Shown in pieces: positions 1-10,833 of a stretch of 64,000 nucleotides of DNA (positions are counted from its first letter, which is position 1; each line of letters begins with the position of its first letter). This DNA is from Saccharofermentans sp. (GTDB lineage: Bacteria > Bacillota > Clostridia > Saccharofermentanales > Saccharofermentanaceae), in NCBI GenBank assembly GCA_024683485.1, contig JAIKYD010000057.1, positions 1-64,000 of the forward strand, in the 5' to 3' direction. A program made the translations under genes and the position numbers. The notes beneath the pieces were generated by a model. The model had not been told where the DNA came from. It did not search any database and worked only from the letters and a program-made list of their open reading frames with translations.

Positions 1-399
1 ATACTGGTCTTGTTTGCTGTATCCTGGGTGGCCGATGTTATCACTATGCTTATAATAGGCGCGGTATATACTAAAATCTTAAATGAAACTGAACTGGCCG
101 GCGGTGCAGGTGCTTCCGGTCTGGCTTTCTGCTTTATGCCGATCGTTATGTACGCGTTATTTGTTCTTGGAAGAAAATACGGATTCGGCAAGCTCTTTAA
201 GCAAATTTCATTTTATTTCCTGATGTCGATGGCCGTTCCAACACTTATAATTTCATTAAGTCCGAGTGTAAGTGGTGTTACAGGAATAGAGTCTATGATC
301 ATACACCTTTTGGCACTGGTTATCGGGACTATATTTACGATTGTTTTCCGCAAGTCTATAACCGCTTATTTTGATAAAACAAAATCAGAAACTGTATAA
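1..399 (+). CDS. Multi-pass membrane protein, probably 5'-truncated by window edge
   Basis: Frame open from base 1; four hydrophobic helices; stop at 397-399. Confidence 0.6.
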   Translation: MLVLFAVSWVADVITMLIIGAVYTKILNETELAGGAGASGLAFCFMPIVMYALFVLGRKYGFGKLFKQISFYFLMSMAVPTLIISLSPSVSGVTGIESMIIHLLALVIGTIFTIVFRKSITAYFDKTKSETV

Positions 400-434
400 T
401 ACTATTCATCTTATATATTTTTGGGGATGAATAC

Positions 435-1205
435 GTGCGTAACGAAGAGATAATTGAAACAAATAGAGAATACTGGAACAAGCACGCAGATCAATGGTTT
501 GGAACAACAGCGCTTCCAAAGTATGGTGTCCGTTTTCCCACCGAAGATGACCTTCATCTGTTTGGCGATGTGAATGGCACGAAAATGTTGGAGATGTGCT
601 GCGGAAGCGGTCACTCTCTTCTTTATAATGCAGCAAAAGGTGCCGGTGAATTGTGGGGAATCGATCTGTCTCAAAGCCAGTTGGATAATGCTGCAAAACT
701 TCTGGGTGATAACGGATACAGCGCGAAACTGATATGTGCAAAAATGGAAGAAGACATAGATGTTCCGAAGTCTTATTTTGATTATGTTTATTCCATTTAC
801 GGAATAGGGTGGACCACGGACCTGCAGGGTACATTTGATAAGATCGCATCTTATCTGAAGAAGGACGGTATATTTATCTTCAGCTGGCATCACACTCTGT
901 ATTACTGCATTGCCTGGTCATGTGATGAGAGACAGAATATATTGATCGATGATAAGCTCGTGATGACAAAAAGTTATCTTGATGAATCGTATTTCAAGAT
1001 GCCGGTCGATGACAGCGAGATCGTATTATGCAACCGGAAGATATCGACATATATAAATGCATTGGCTAAAGCCGGATTCGTTGTAGAACAGTTTGTTGAA
1101 GAAAGTGATACTGATTCTGAGGAAGCAGCAGATAAAACTGATCTCAAGACACGAAAGGCAGAAATGCTGCCGATCTCATTTTGCATAAAAGCAAGAAAAC
1201 TATAG
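435..1205 (+). CDS. Class I SAM-dependent methyltransferase
   Basis: MLEMCCGSGHSLLYNA motif I and DYVYSIYGIGW; typical Rossmann MTase layout. Confidence 0.85.
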   Translation: MRNEEIIETNREYWNKHADQWFGTTALPKYGVRFPTEDDLHLFGDVNGTKMLEMCCGSGHSLLYNAAKGAGELWGIDLSQSQLDNAAKLLGDNGYSAKLICAKMEEDIDVPKSYFDYVYSIYGIGWTTDLQGTFDKIASYLKKDGIFIFSWHHTLYYCIAWSCDERQNILIDDKLVMTKSYLDESYFKMPVDDSEIVLCNRKISTYINALAKAGFVVEQFVEESDTDSEEAADKTDLKTRKAEMLPISFCIKARKL

Positions 1206-1256
1206 TATACTATTGCATAGTATATTGGCAGATTTAAAGAATAATAGGAATGCGAA

Positions 1257-2174
1257 ATGAAAAGAATAATTGCGTTGTCACTTGTTGCAATCATGCTTCT
1301 GGTTATGTCCTCATGCAGCACTAAAAGTGTTGAATCAACTTCGGCTGAGATTTTGACTTCGGAGAATACGATGGCGGTTGAGACAGAATCCTCGGCAAGT
1401 GCTGCCGAAGAAAAGAGCATGATTGCAGAGAGGGAGATCAGAGTCCTGGATTACACAGATTCCAAGAAACAACTATTCATCAATAGAGATGATGTGGAAC
1501 TCTCAGGTATTCTCTACCTGCCTGATGGTGACGGACCTTTCCCGGTAGTGTTTTTCGCAAATGCCATCGGGTCAGGATATGAATATCTGGAAGATATAGC
1601 AAAAAGACTTACGAAGAACGGAATAGCTACAGTTTTATTTAATTTTGCAGGTGTGGCCGGCACCGATGATCTGACAGTCCTGACAGAGGCAGAGGATCTT
1701 AAGGCTGTAATAGGCGGTGTGCGTACTTTGCCGGTAATTGACAGCAGCAATGTTTTCCTGTTCGGTCACAGCTTCGGTGGTTTGGTTGCTTCATATGTTG
1801 GTTGCAATTATCCTGAAGAGATCAAGGGGATGATCCTTATAGAACCGGCATATCATCTGAAAGACGAGATAAGCGGAAGCGATCCTAATATGTCGACTAT
1901 ACCCGAATCAATATTAACGAAGCGGTTTATTGAAGATCTGAACACATTTGATATTTACGATTATATGCCATCATTCAGGGGAAATGTGATCATATTCCTT
2001 GGAACTGCAGAAGGTTCATTCGGCCGGTCATGGCCATCATTATATGATAAAGCGCAAGAACAATTCCCGTCAGCAGAACTCATTTATGTTGAGGGAGCTG
2101 ATCATGGTTTTATGTCAGTCGGCAGGGAAGATGTGAAGCAGAAGTCTCTGGAATTTATAAAGAATAATATCTAA
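1257..2174 (+). CDS. Alpha/beta hydrolase lipoprotein
   Basis: Signal peptide with lipobox (LVMSSC); GHSFGG nucleophile elbow; C-terminal GADHGF histidine. Confidence 0.85.
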   Translation: MKRIIALSLVAIMLLVMSSCSTKSVESTSAEILTSENTMAVETESSASAAEEKSMIAEREIRVLDYTDSKKQLFINRDDVELSGILYLPDGDGPFPVVFFANAIGSGYEYLEDIAKRLTKNGIATVLFNFAGVAGTDDLTVLTEAEDLKAVIGGVRTLPVIDSSNVFLFGHSFGGLVASYVGCNYPEEIKGMILIEPAYHLKDEISGSDPNMSTIPESILTKRFIEDLNTFDIYDYMPSFRGNVIIFLGTAEGSFGRSWPSLYDKAQEQFPSAELIYVEGADHGFMSVGREDVKQKSLEFIKNNI

Positions 2175-2248
2175 GTATTTTATGTTTGGTATTTCAGTGA
2201 TTATTTGAGAAAGCAGAAGGATAAGATACTTAAGAAATAATAGTGATA

Positions 2249-3196
2249 ATGGCCAATAGTCTATTTATCGAAGGTTTGATAGAAAACGACAGATACAAAC
2301 TCTTGGCAGCTCCTAAGAGTGATCTGCATAATCATTCAACCAAGGGATGCAGTTTGGCGTGGGTTGAAGAAAGAACGGGACATTCATTTCCAAAGCCTCC
2401 TTTGAGATTTGACGGCCTTGAGGGAATGCAGAAATGGTTCACTTCCTATATCAAACCCTTTTGTTCAGGTTATGAAGGGATAGTCTTACGGTGGGAAGGG
2501 GCGTTTGCGGAAGCCGGACGCAATAACATAAAAAGGCTTGCAATGAATTTCGGTGCTGAGGAGATCGAGCTTGCAGGAGGAATTGATGATTTCCGGAAAC
2601 TGATCGAGGTTTTTCGTATGAAACACTGCCCGGAAACTGATTTCGAGCCTGAACTGACGTATATTTCATCCTGTGATATTGATGAGGCATCGGATTCAAT
2701 TGATAAATATCTTCAGTCCGGTTACTTCAAGTCAATTGATGTATGTGGTGGTGAGAATATCAGGCCGTTTGAAGCATTTCTTCCTTTATACCGAAAAGCA
2801 GAACGTTATCATCTTATTAAAAGAATGCATGTTGGTGAAAGTGGAACTGCGGACGACGTGAGAAGAGCGGTCGAACTGCTTGGACTTGATGAAGTCCACC
2901 ACGGAATAGGAGCTGCAGGTTCAAAAGATACTATGCGTTTTCTTGCTGATAATCACATACAGCTTAATGTCTGTCCTTCCAGCAATGTCATGCTCGGTTA
3001 TGCTGAAGACTATAAGGATCATCCGATTAAAACTCTGGTGGATAACGGTGTTGAAGTGACGATAAATACCGATGATCTTCTGATCATTAACAGTTCCATT
3101 GAGAATGAATATCTTAAGTTATATGAGGCAGGAACATTAACTGCAGAACAGTTGGAAGAGATAAGAATTAGAGGACTGACAGGAAGAAGTAAGTAA
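2249..3196 (+). CDS. Adenosine deaminase-like metal-dependent hydrolase
   Basis: DLHNHS, HVGE, HHGIGA, NVCPSSN and INTDDL motifs resemble ADA family; ATG at 2249 inside the 2243 ORF. Confidence 0.75.
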   Translation: MANSLFIEGLIENDRYKLLAAPKSDLHNHSTKGCSLAWVEERTGHSFPKPPLRFDGLEGMQKWFTSYIKPFCSGYEGIVLRWEGAFAEAGRNNIKRLAMNFGAEEIELAGGIDDFRKLIEVFRMKHCPETDFEPELTYISSCDIDEASDSIDKYLQSGYFKSIDVCGGENIRPFEAFLPLYRKAERYHLIKRMHVGESGTADDVRRAVELLGLDEVHHGIGAAGSKDTMRFLADNHIQLNVCPSSNVMLGYAEDYKDHPIKTLVDNGVEVTINTDDLLIINSSIENEYLKLYEAGTLTAEQLEEIRIRGLTGRSK

Positions 3197-3426
3197 ACGG
3201 TAGAAGTAATTGGAACATTACCATAGAGAAATTACTTGAAGTGAATTTTGAGAGGGTTTTAAACAGAAAAAAGGTGGAGTTTATCTGTTCTGTTCACATG
3301 CATCTTTGGCTCCGATCAGAATTATCTTGAATTTTAATATTCGGTTAATGTTAATCGATCATTCATGTAAGACAGGGATTATATGCTTATGACATAAGAT
3401 AACCTTGACATTAAAGGAGACATGTC

Positions 3427-5319
3427 ATGACAAATATAATCCCGGCATTTTTGTCGGTAATAATCCTTATTTCTACAATGGGAACTTATCCCAAGGTTTC
3501 ATCAGAGAATGCAAAAGCAACGCCAACAGGCATAGTTTATGAGCAGATCGGTAACAGTATTGACAGTTATATTGAAGAACGTGAAGCAGGACTTGCTTCC
3601 TGCGAGGTGAGTGTATTCGGCAGGGACGGCATTATCTATAATGGTTATTATGGTTATGCGGATATAGAAAACAATGTGCCTGCCGATGAACAGACCGTTT
3701 ACGAATGGGGCAGCACATCAAAGATCCTTGTGTGGATTTCGGTTATGCAGCAATGGGAGATGGGCGCTATCGACTTTGAAGAAGATATCCGTACATATCT
3801 TCCTGACGGATTTCTTACAAAACTAAAATACCATGAAGAAAAGATTACCATGCTTGATCTTATGAATCATAAAGCCGGCTTTCAGGAGAGTTTTTTCGAG
3901 AATCAGGAAGCAGCCCCTGGCGATGTGTATGACAGCTTAGAGGATGCAGTAAGAGCCTGCGAATGCTATCAGGCGTACCATGTGGGAGAGTATACTGCAT
4001 ATTCCAACTGGGGAACTGCTCTTGCGGCTTACATCGTTGAGCGGACCAGCGGACTTGATTATGTTACATATGTTAATCAGAATATTTTCACGCCCTTGGG
4101 CATGGATCATTCCTCCATTGATCCTCAGCAAAAAGATAATGAATGGGTTGCCCAAAAACGTCATGAACTGAAATGCTACTGCCGTTTTGCCGATCCCAGG
4201 GATAATGAGGATTTTGGTGAATGCCGTTATGCGGTGCAGCTTTTCCCCGCTGGTGCCTGTGTGAGCACTCTTGCAGATCTTTCAGCTTTAGGTCAGGCAC
4301 TTGTCGCAGAAGACTGCCCCCTGTTCGAAAATAGCAATACCCGTGATGAGATGTTTAGTGCAACCTCATACTATGGTGATACTGACGTTGCAAAAAACTG
4401 TCATGGTCTATGGACCAATGAATACAAAGTTGAAACACTAGGACATGGCGGAAATACAGCCGGTTGCACAGCGAATCTTGAGTTCGATCCTTTAAGCGGC
4501 CTCGGAGTTGCAATACTCACAAATGAAAGTGGTGAGACCGCTTTTTGCAACGGGATCCCCGTTCTCCTGTACGGTCATTATACCGATAGGGAAGATTACA
4601 AGCATTATGATGGCAATTGCGGGGATATCAGTGGGGTTTATTATTCCAAGCGCAGTATATGTGAAGGTCCTGCAAGCGGAATGCAGTATATGGATTCAGT
4701 ATTTCCCCTCAGCAAAAATGTTGACGGGACATATTCGATTAAGCTTTTCGGCATCACTTTCAATGATACGTTGAAGTTTATTCCAGTCGGCGGGAATCAG
4801 TATATCTATGATTCAAATGGTATGGAAATGTTCGTATATGTAAAGGACGGCATATTCGAGATTGGTTACATGGACTACGTCCGCAGCAACACCGGTGCAG
4901 CTCCCACAGTTGTCAATTACGGATTTATGATATTCGGTCTGATATGTCTTTTGACCTTGCTGATAAAGATGATTGTATTAGTAGTGCGAAAGGCACGCAA
5001 GTTGAAAAATAAATACTCTAAGGCAGATAAAATGATATTGATACAGCAGGCAATATATGCAGTTTCAGGAATAATATATGCGTTGTTTGCATTAGTAATG
5101 ACCGGTACACCTACACTTGCATTCGTGACGGTATCATGCATTTTTGCATCGTTCCTTGCAGTTATTTCGCTTGCAAACAGCGGTATGTTATGCATTAATA
5201 CTGTCAAGAGTGATGTAAAAACACGCACAAAAATAAAGCAGTATACATGGGCGGTGATTTGCCTTGCATATTTCGTGTTCATTATAGGAATGCAGATGTA
5301 CTGCTTCTGGAAAGTATAA
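3427..5319 (+). CDS. Serine hydrolase (class C beta-lactamase/PBP-like) with C-terminal TM region
   Basis: STSK (SxxK), YSN and HGG motifs; about four C-terminal hydrophobic helices. Confidence 0.85.
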   Translation: MTNIIPAFLSVIILISTMGTYPKVSSENAKATPTGIVYEQIGNSIDSYIEEREAGLASCEVSVFGRDGIIYNGYYGYADIENNVPADEQTVYEWGSTSKILVWISVMQQWEMGAIDFEEDIRTYLPDGFLTKLKYHEEKITMLDLMNHKAGFQESFFENQEAAPGDVYDSLEDAVRACECYQAYHVGEYTAYSNWGTALAAYIVERTSGLDYVTYVNQNIFTPLGMDHSSIDPQQKDNEWVAQKRHELKCYCRFADPRDNEDFGECRYAVQLFPAGACVSTLADLSALGQALVAEDCPLFENSNTRDEMFSATSYYGDTDVAKNCHGLWTNEYKVETLGHGGNTAGCTANLEFDPLSGLGVAILTNESGETAFCNGIPVLLYGHYTDREDYKHYDGNCGDISGVYYSKRSICEGPASGMQYMDSVFPLSKNVDGTYSIKLFGITFNDTLKFIPVGGNQYIYDSNGMEMFVYVKDGIFEIGYMDYVRSNTGAAPTVVNYGFMIFGLICLLTLLIKMIVLVVRKARKLKNKYSKADKMILIQQAIYAVSGIIYALFALVMTGTPTLAFVTVSCIFASFLAVISLANSGMLCINTVKSDVKTRTKIKQYTWAVICLAYFVFIIGMQMYCFWKV

Positions 5320-5328
5320 GGAAATGAT

Positions 5329-6249
5329 ATGGCGTTAACTACAAAACAATTCCAAATTTTAACTGATATAAACATTGTTTGGGATTTTCTTGTTGATATT
5401 TATGACAGAGAAAATGGGAGCGGTATGCCGGCCCCGTTTTTTGAACATGCAATCCGCGCTTCGTGGATGGATGCGTCTTATTCACATTTGGACAGATTCT
5501 GGTTTGATGGTGATAAGGTCGTTGCTTTCGTATATTATGAAGCACCGGTAACTGATATTTATTTTGCAGTTCGAAAAGGATACGAGTATCTTGCTGATGA
5601 ATTGATAGATTATGCGGTTACGACAATGCCGAATTTTGACGGCAATCAGCAATTTGTGCTTTTCAATGGACAGGAATTCTTGATGGAGTCTGCAAAAAAG
5701 CGCGGATTCAGTATGGTGTTTGAATATGAGAGTCGCGTATTTGATTTTAAGAACGAATTGAATTATGAATTACCGGAAGGATACCATTTTGTAGAACCGG
5801 CAGATGTTGATGTGTTCAAGTTGTCTAAGCTCTGTTGGTACGGATTTGACCATGGCGATGAACAGGAGTTCACTGATTGGGATAAATATGATGACAGTAA
5901 TGACTGGACGCCAGCAAAATCGCATAAAGACTGCGTAGCAGAATTTATGGCACCGTCTCCTCACTCAACGCATGAATACGACGTTGTTATTGCTGATGAG
6001 AACGGCGAATATGTGTGTTTTGCAGGAATGTGGTGGATTTCTCAAAATAAGCTGGCTTATATGGAACCTCTATGCACTTCTCCTGAGCACCGGAGGAAGG
6101 GGCTTGCTGCTGCCGCGCTTACAAGGCATTACCGTAGAATGAAATCTCTAGGTGCAACTCACATGTCCGGCGGAGACGATCCGTTTTATGAGAAAATAGG
6201 ATACGGAAAAGGATTCCATTTTTCGTTCTGGAAAAAAGAACGGCACTAA
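5329..6249 (+). CDS. GNAT family N-acetyltransferase
   Basis: CTSPEHRRKGLAAAALTRHYRRMKSLGATH acetyl-CoA binding motif. Confidence 0.85.
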   Translation: MALTTKQFQILTDINIVWDFLVDIYDRENGSGMPAPFFEHAIRASWMDASYSHLDRFWFDGDKVVAFVYYEAPVTDIYFAVRKGYEYLADELIDYAVTTMPNFDGNQQFVLFNGQEFLMESAKKRGFSMVFEYESRVFDFKNELNYELPEGYHFVEPADVDVFKLSKLCWYGFDHGDEQEFTDWDKYDDSNDWTPAKSHKDCVAEFMAPSPHSTHEYDVVIADENGEYVCFAGMWWISQNKLAYMEPLCTSPEHRRKGLAAAALTRHYRRMKSLGATHMSGGDDPFYEKIGYGKGFHFSFWKKERH

Positions 6250-6297
6250 TTGTGTTGAATTGTTTGAACAGAAGGTAAACAGGGAACAGAATCAAAA

Positions 6298-7011
6298 ATG
6301 ATACTTATATTTGATCTTTTCGAGACACTTGTTGAAGACATCAGGATGGATTTTAATCTGGGATTGAAACCACTTTGGGAAGAACACTATAAAGATAAGT
6401 GTTCGTTTGATGAAATCAAAACGTATGGTGAAGAATTATTCATACATATGACAGAACTTCATAAGAAGGGTTTTGAGTTTCCCTTTGTAAAAGATGAACT
6501 GCCGATGTATGCGGAAAAATACGGCGGCGATGTTATAAGCATGAGCATAGAAGAGGAAGCAGAATTTCTGAACCGGTGCAATGAAGTGAGGGTGTATGAC
6601 GGATTAATTGATATGCTCGATCATTTTGAAAAAGAGAAAATACCGATGTATGTATTATCAAACAGCGGCTTCAGAGCAGGTGCGCTTCAATTATTGCTTA
6701 AACAACATGGCGTAGATAAATATTTTAAAAAGATTTGGTCAAGTGCTGATTTTGGCAAGGTCAAACCTTGTAATGAGTTTTTCGAGATGGCTGTAAGAGA
6801 GATCATTAAAGAGAATCCAAATTGTACCAGAGACGATATGTTTTTTATCGGAGATACTTATAAGACGGACATTATTGGTGCTCACGATGAAGGAATCAGG
6901 GCAGTGTGGATCAACCGCAAAGATGAGCCTGATGTTAACGGATTTGCATCTTATCAGATAAAGAATGTAACAGAAATTCTTAATTGTCCTATTACAGAAC
7001 CAGTGAGATAA
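6298..7011 (+). CDS. HAD family hydrolase
   Basis: MILIFDLFETL, VLSNSG, FIGDTYKTDIIGA motifs. Confidence 0.85.
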   Translation: MILIFDLFETLVEDIRMDFNLGLKPLWEEHYKDKCSFDEIKTYGEELFIHMTELHKKGFEFPFVKDELPMYAEKYGGDVISMSIEEEAEFLNRCNEVRVYDGLIDMLDHFEKEKIPMYVLSNSGFRAGALQLLLKQHGVDKYFKKIWSSADFGKVKPCNEFFEMAVREIIKENPNCTRDDMFFIGDTYKTDIIGAHDEGIRAVWINRKDEPDVNGFASYQIKNVTEILNCPITEPVR

Positions 7012-7081
7012 CTGATAATTGGAATGACGAGAAAGGTTGGAACTGGAATTGTAATTCTTGTAGTGGAAGGAGACATATAAA

Positions 7082-7840
7082 TTGAGTTATTTCAAATACT
7101 GTGATAAACAAATTTACTATGACGAAACCGGTGAAGGAATACCGCTCATATTGCTTCACGGAAACACCTCATGCGGTAAGATGTTTGATCCAATAGTTCC
7201 GGCTTTAGCTGCGAATTATCGGGTTATAGTTCTTGACTTTCTCGGAAACGGCAGATCTAGCCGTATTGGTAAATGGCCATCAGATCTATGGTTTGACTGG
7301 GCAAAACAGGTTAAGGCACTCTGTGATCATTTAGGACTCGAGAAGGTATATCTGATAGGCAGCAGCGGAGGCGCTCTGGCTGCAATTAACACGGCTCTTG
7401 AATATCCAGAACTTATAAATGCTGTTATAGCGGACAGCTTTATGGGGCTTATAGCTGATCCTGAAATTACCGGTCAGATCCGTACAGGACGTGCTCAGGC
7501 TAAGCAATTTGATGGATTTGTTAATTATCTTAAATCCATCCATGGCGATGATTGGGAAGATGTTTTTGATGCTGACACTGATGCGGTATTAAGGCATGCA
7601 GATGAGATCGGCACATTTATTCACAGTCCGGTAGAAGAACTCAAAGTAAGAATGCTGCTTACGGGAAGTATGGAAGATGATATGTTTCCCAAGGGGCATT
7701 GCATGAAATTGTTCGAAGAGATATGTGCCAGGACTGATATGACGGAGATGCATGTTTTTGAGCATGGTGGTCATCCTGCGATGATGAGTAATATGGATGA
7801 GTTTATAGAAATCAGCGGTCAATTTTTCTGTAAGGTATAG
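7082..7840 (+). CDS. Alpha/beta hydrolase
   Basis: LLHGNTSCG and GSSGGALAA motifs; TTG start. Confidence 0.85.
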   Translation: MSYFKYCDKQIYYDETGEGIPLILLHGNTSCGKMFDPIVPALAANYRVIVLDFLGNGRSSRIGKWPSDLWFDWAKQVKALCDHLGLEKVYLIGSSGGALAAINTALEYPELINAVIADSFMGLIADPEITGQIRTGRAQAKQFDGFVNYLKSIHGDDWEDVFDADTDAVLRHADEIGTFIHSPVEELKVRMLLTGSMEDDMFPKGHCMKLFEEICARTDMTEMHVFEHGGHPAMMSNMDEFIEISGQFFCKV

Positions 7841-7888
7841 ATCTCGAAGACCATAACCGGTAGTTCAAGAATATAAAGAAGATAGTAT

Positions 7889-8518
7889 ATGAGCATAAGA
7901 ACAAACTATGAGAAATGGTATGAAGGAGACAATTATTACTGGGGATTGGAACCCGGAAGTTTCCTTGAAGAACTGATTGCATTGTGTCCGCCTTCTTCTG
8001 ATAAAAAAGTTCTTGATATAGGCTGTGGAGAAGGTAAAGATGCCGTGTATATGGCTCAGAAGGGCTATGATGTTACTGCATTTGATCTTACTGAGAACGG
8101 CGTCAGAAAGACCATTGCTTTGGCTGAGTCCAAAAATGTTAATGTCAATGCATATGTCGATGACATAAATACCTTCAGCACTGATGAGAAGTTCGACATA
8201 GTTTATTCAACAGGTACTGTTCAATATCTTTTCGAAGAGAACAAAAAAGAATTCTTTGAGAAACTGGACAGGATTACAAAGCCGGACGGCATCGTTTACA
8301 TAAATGTATTTGTAGAGAAGTCATTCCTTGAATTGCCGCCGGATTGGGATAAAGAAGAGAAGATGTGGAAGTCGGGTGAGCTTTTCACTTATTTTGCGGA
8401 CTGGAAGTTTGAGCGTATAGATGAAGTGATATTCGAGGATAACAGTGGAGGAATACTGCATTATCACTGTATGGACACTATTATCTGCAGAAAGGTGTTG
8501 AAACATGATCTATCTTGA
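7889..8518 (+). CDS. SAM-dependent methyltransferase (TehB-like)
   Basis: VLDIGCGEGKDAVYMAQKGYDVTAFDLT motif. Confidence 0.85.
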   Translation: MSIRTNYEKWYEGDNYYWGLEPGSFLEELIALCPPSSDKKVLDIGCGEGKDAVYMAQKGYDVTAFDLTENGVRKTIALAESKNVNVNAYVDDINTFSTDEKFDIVYSTGTVQYLFEENKKEFFEKLDRITKPDGIVYINVFVEKSFLELPPDWDKEEKMWKSGELFTYFADWKFERIDEVIFEDNSGGILHYHCMDTIICRKVLKHDLS

Positions 8519-9056
8519 AACTGACAGACTGATTCTCAGAGACTATGTAACCGGAGATTTCGATGATTACTATAGATTGATGACCGACGATCAGACCATG
8601 TATTACATGAAGGATATTAAGCTTGATTCAATTGAATCTGCTAAGGAAAACTTTGCAAATATATTGAAAGACATGGCGGGTAATGAACGGAAGTATTATT
8701 TCCTTCACATGATGTTGAAAGAGACACAAGAGCAGGTGGGAAGTATTGGATACACTGTTGTCGATAATACTCCTGTCGGTAAGATCGTTCATATGGGTTA
8801 CTTTACCTATCCCAAGTTCTGGGGTAACGGTTACACATCAGAAGCTCTGAAAAAGGTAATCGAATATGCATTTACAGAGGATAATGTGTACAGGATAACT
8901 ACCGGATGTCTTGCAGAGAATAAGGGCTCGGAACGTGTCATGCAAAAGTGCGGAATGATAAAGGAAGCGGAACATGTCGAATACGAATGGCATGATGGCA
9001 GGATGAAAAACCGCCTTGAATACAGGCTGCTTAAATCTGAGTTTGATATATCCTGA
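8505..9056 (+). CDS. GNAT N-acetyltransferase (RimJ/RimL-like)
   Basis: LETDRLILRDY N-terminus; WGNGYTSEALKKVIEYAF; overlaps upstream gene by 14 nt. Confidence 0.85.
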   Translation: MIYLETDRLILRDYVTGDFDDYYRLMTDDQTMYYMKDIKLDSIESAKENFANILKDMAGNERKYYFLHMMLKETQEQVGSIGYTVVDNTPVGKIVHMGYFTYPKFWGNGYTSEALKKVIEYAFTEDNVYRITTGCLAENKGSERVMQKCGMIKEAEHVEYEWHDGRMKNRLEYRLLKSEFDIS

Positions 9057-9262
9057 GAGGCAAACATTGCACCATACAATAAAATATTAAGTTCGTTTAT
9101 GAAGCCGTTAACAAACCAAACAATCTGTTATGGTTCTGTTAAATTGGTCATTTTGATGTGTTGGTGTGGTATTATCCGCCTATAAGATGTGTGATAAGTC
9201 ATTATGTATTTGGCACAGCATTATTATAATGTTAGTTGCAAAACATGACAGGTGGAGCCGTA

Positions 9263-10816
9263 TTGAGTAAGAAACGCAATAAAGGTCTGAGCATAAAGAT
9301 CGTAACTGCATTGTATTCTTCAGCAGTTATTGTTGTATTGACGATTATTACTGTAATCGTCGGTTACAGACTCTATGAGAAACATGTCATGGAGCACTAC
9401 AGCAAGTATACAACGACGGTTCTTGAGTATGCATTCAGTGCTGCCCAGGAGTATTCATTCGGTGATATGATAGCTGACCGGGATATGCCGGATGCTTATG
9501 AACAAATGAGATCAGAATTAAACCATGTTAAGGAGTGTTCTGAGATCGATTATCTCTATGCGGTGTATTTCGATGACATCAATGATATTCACAGTCTGAA
9601 ATACGCTATCAACACCAAGACTGCAAAAGAACTCGAGAATGGCGGAACCTATACCTATCTGGGAACTCCTTGTGAAGAGGGAAGTTTTCAGGAGGATACA
9701 TTGCTTACCCTTCATGAAGCCGTGCTGACCAAAAAGAGGGAAAGCGGTGTTCTTCAGGGCTATTCAGAAGGGTATGGGTACATGTTTAATGGTTATAAAG
9801 TCATTTTTGACAGTAACGATAACCCTGCCGGCCTTTTGTGTGTGGAGATTGATGTCAGTAATATACGGGCTGAACTTAACCGCTACATCCGCAATATTGT
9901 GCTTTTTGTTGCTGCCTTTACGATAATTATCACCATAATATTTGTGGCTTTGTCTGAGTCTTATATTATCTATCCGATCACCAAGCTTACAGAATCTGCA
10001 AAAGACTTTATAAAGAATATCGGCGATCAGGATTCAATCGATAGAAGTGTTAAGGAGTTAAAGTCTATCGATATCCGCCCGGAAAATGAGATTGGCGAGC
10101 TTTATACGACCGTCAGTAAAATGGAATCTGATATGGCTGATCAGTACCGTGATATACGCCAGTATTCCGAAAATGTTATGAAGATGCAGGACGGTCTTAT
10201 CCTGCTTATGGCGGATATGGTCGAAAACCGTGATTCAGATACAGGTGACCATATTCAAAAGACTGCTGCGTATGTAAGGATAATCCTTAGGGGCTTGAAG
10301 CGGAAAGGATACTACCTTGATAAGCTTACCCCGACATATATGGAATATGTGGAAAAATCCGCTCCGCTGCATGATGTCGGTAAGATAAGGATCCCTGATG
10401 CCGTGCTTAATAAACCGGGAAAACTGACTCCTGAAGAGTACGAGATCATGAAGACTCATGCTTCAGCAGGCAAGGAAATAATCAATAAAGCTATCGATAA
10501 TACTGTTGAAGGCGAGAATTACCTCAGAGAAGCTTGCAATATGGCGGCATATCATCATGAACGCTGGGACGGCAAAGGCTATCCGGAAGGCCTGAAGGGT
10601 GAAGAGATTCCTCTGTCTGCCAGGGTTATGGCTGTGGCAGATGTTTTCGATGCCTTGTGTTCGAGCCGCGTTTACAAACCGCCGTTCCCGATCGATGATG
10701 CCTTGAAGATAATCGAAGAAGGTAAAGGAACCCAATTCGATCCGAAGTGTGTAGAGGTCTTCTTGGAGGCACTCCCTGATATTAAAGCTGTGTTGAGAAA
10801 GTACAATAAAAAGTAA
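9263..10816 (+). CDS. HD-GYP domain protein with N-terminal membrane sensor region
   Basis: HDVGKIRIPD and HHERWDGKGYP motifs; two TM helices flanking an extracytoplasmic segment; TTG at 9263 preceded by ggtggag. Confidence 0.85.
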   Translation: MSKKRNKGLSIKIVTALYSSAVIVVLTIITVIVGYRLYEKHVMEHYSKYTTTVLEYAFSAAQEYSFGDMIADRDMPDAYEQMRSELNHVKECSEIDYLYAVYFDDINDIHSLKYAINTKTAKELENGGTYTYLGTPCEEGSFQEDTLLTLHEAVLTKKRESGVLQGYSEGYGYMFNGYKVIFDSNDNPAGLLCVEIDVSNIRAELNRYIRNIVLFVAAFTIIITIIFVALSESYIIYPITKLTESAKDFIKNIGDQDSIDRSVKELKSIDIRPENEIGELYTTVSKMESDMADQYRDIRQYSENVMKMQDGLILLMADMVENRDSDTGDHIQKTAAYVRIILRGLKRKGYYLDKLTPTYMEYVEKSAPLHDVGKIRIPDAVLNKPGKLTPEEYEIMKTHASAGKEIINKAIDNTVEGENYLREACNMAAYHHERWDGKGYPEGLKGEEIPLSARVMAVADVFDALCSSRVYKPPFPIDDALKIIEEGKGTQFDPKCVEVFLEALPDIKAVLRKYNKK

Positions 10817-10833
10817 TCAATTAATAGGAACTA

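Noticed and set aside
406-893. Minus-strand ORFs opposite the methyltransferase
   Set aside because: Antisense to a clear MTase gene and no recognisable family
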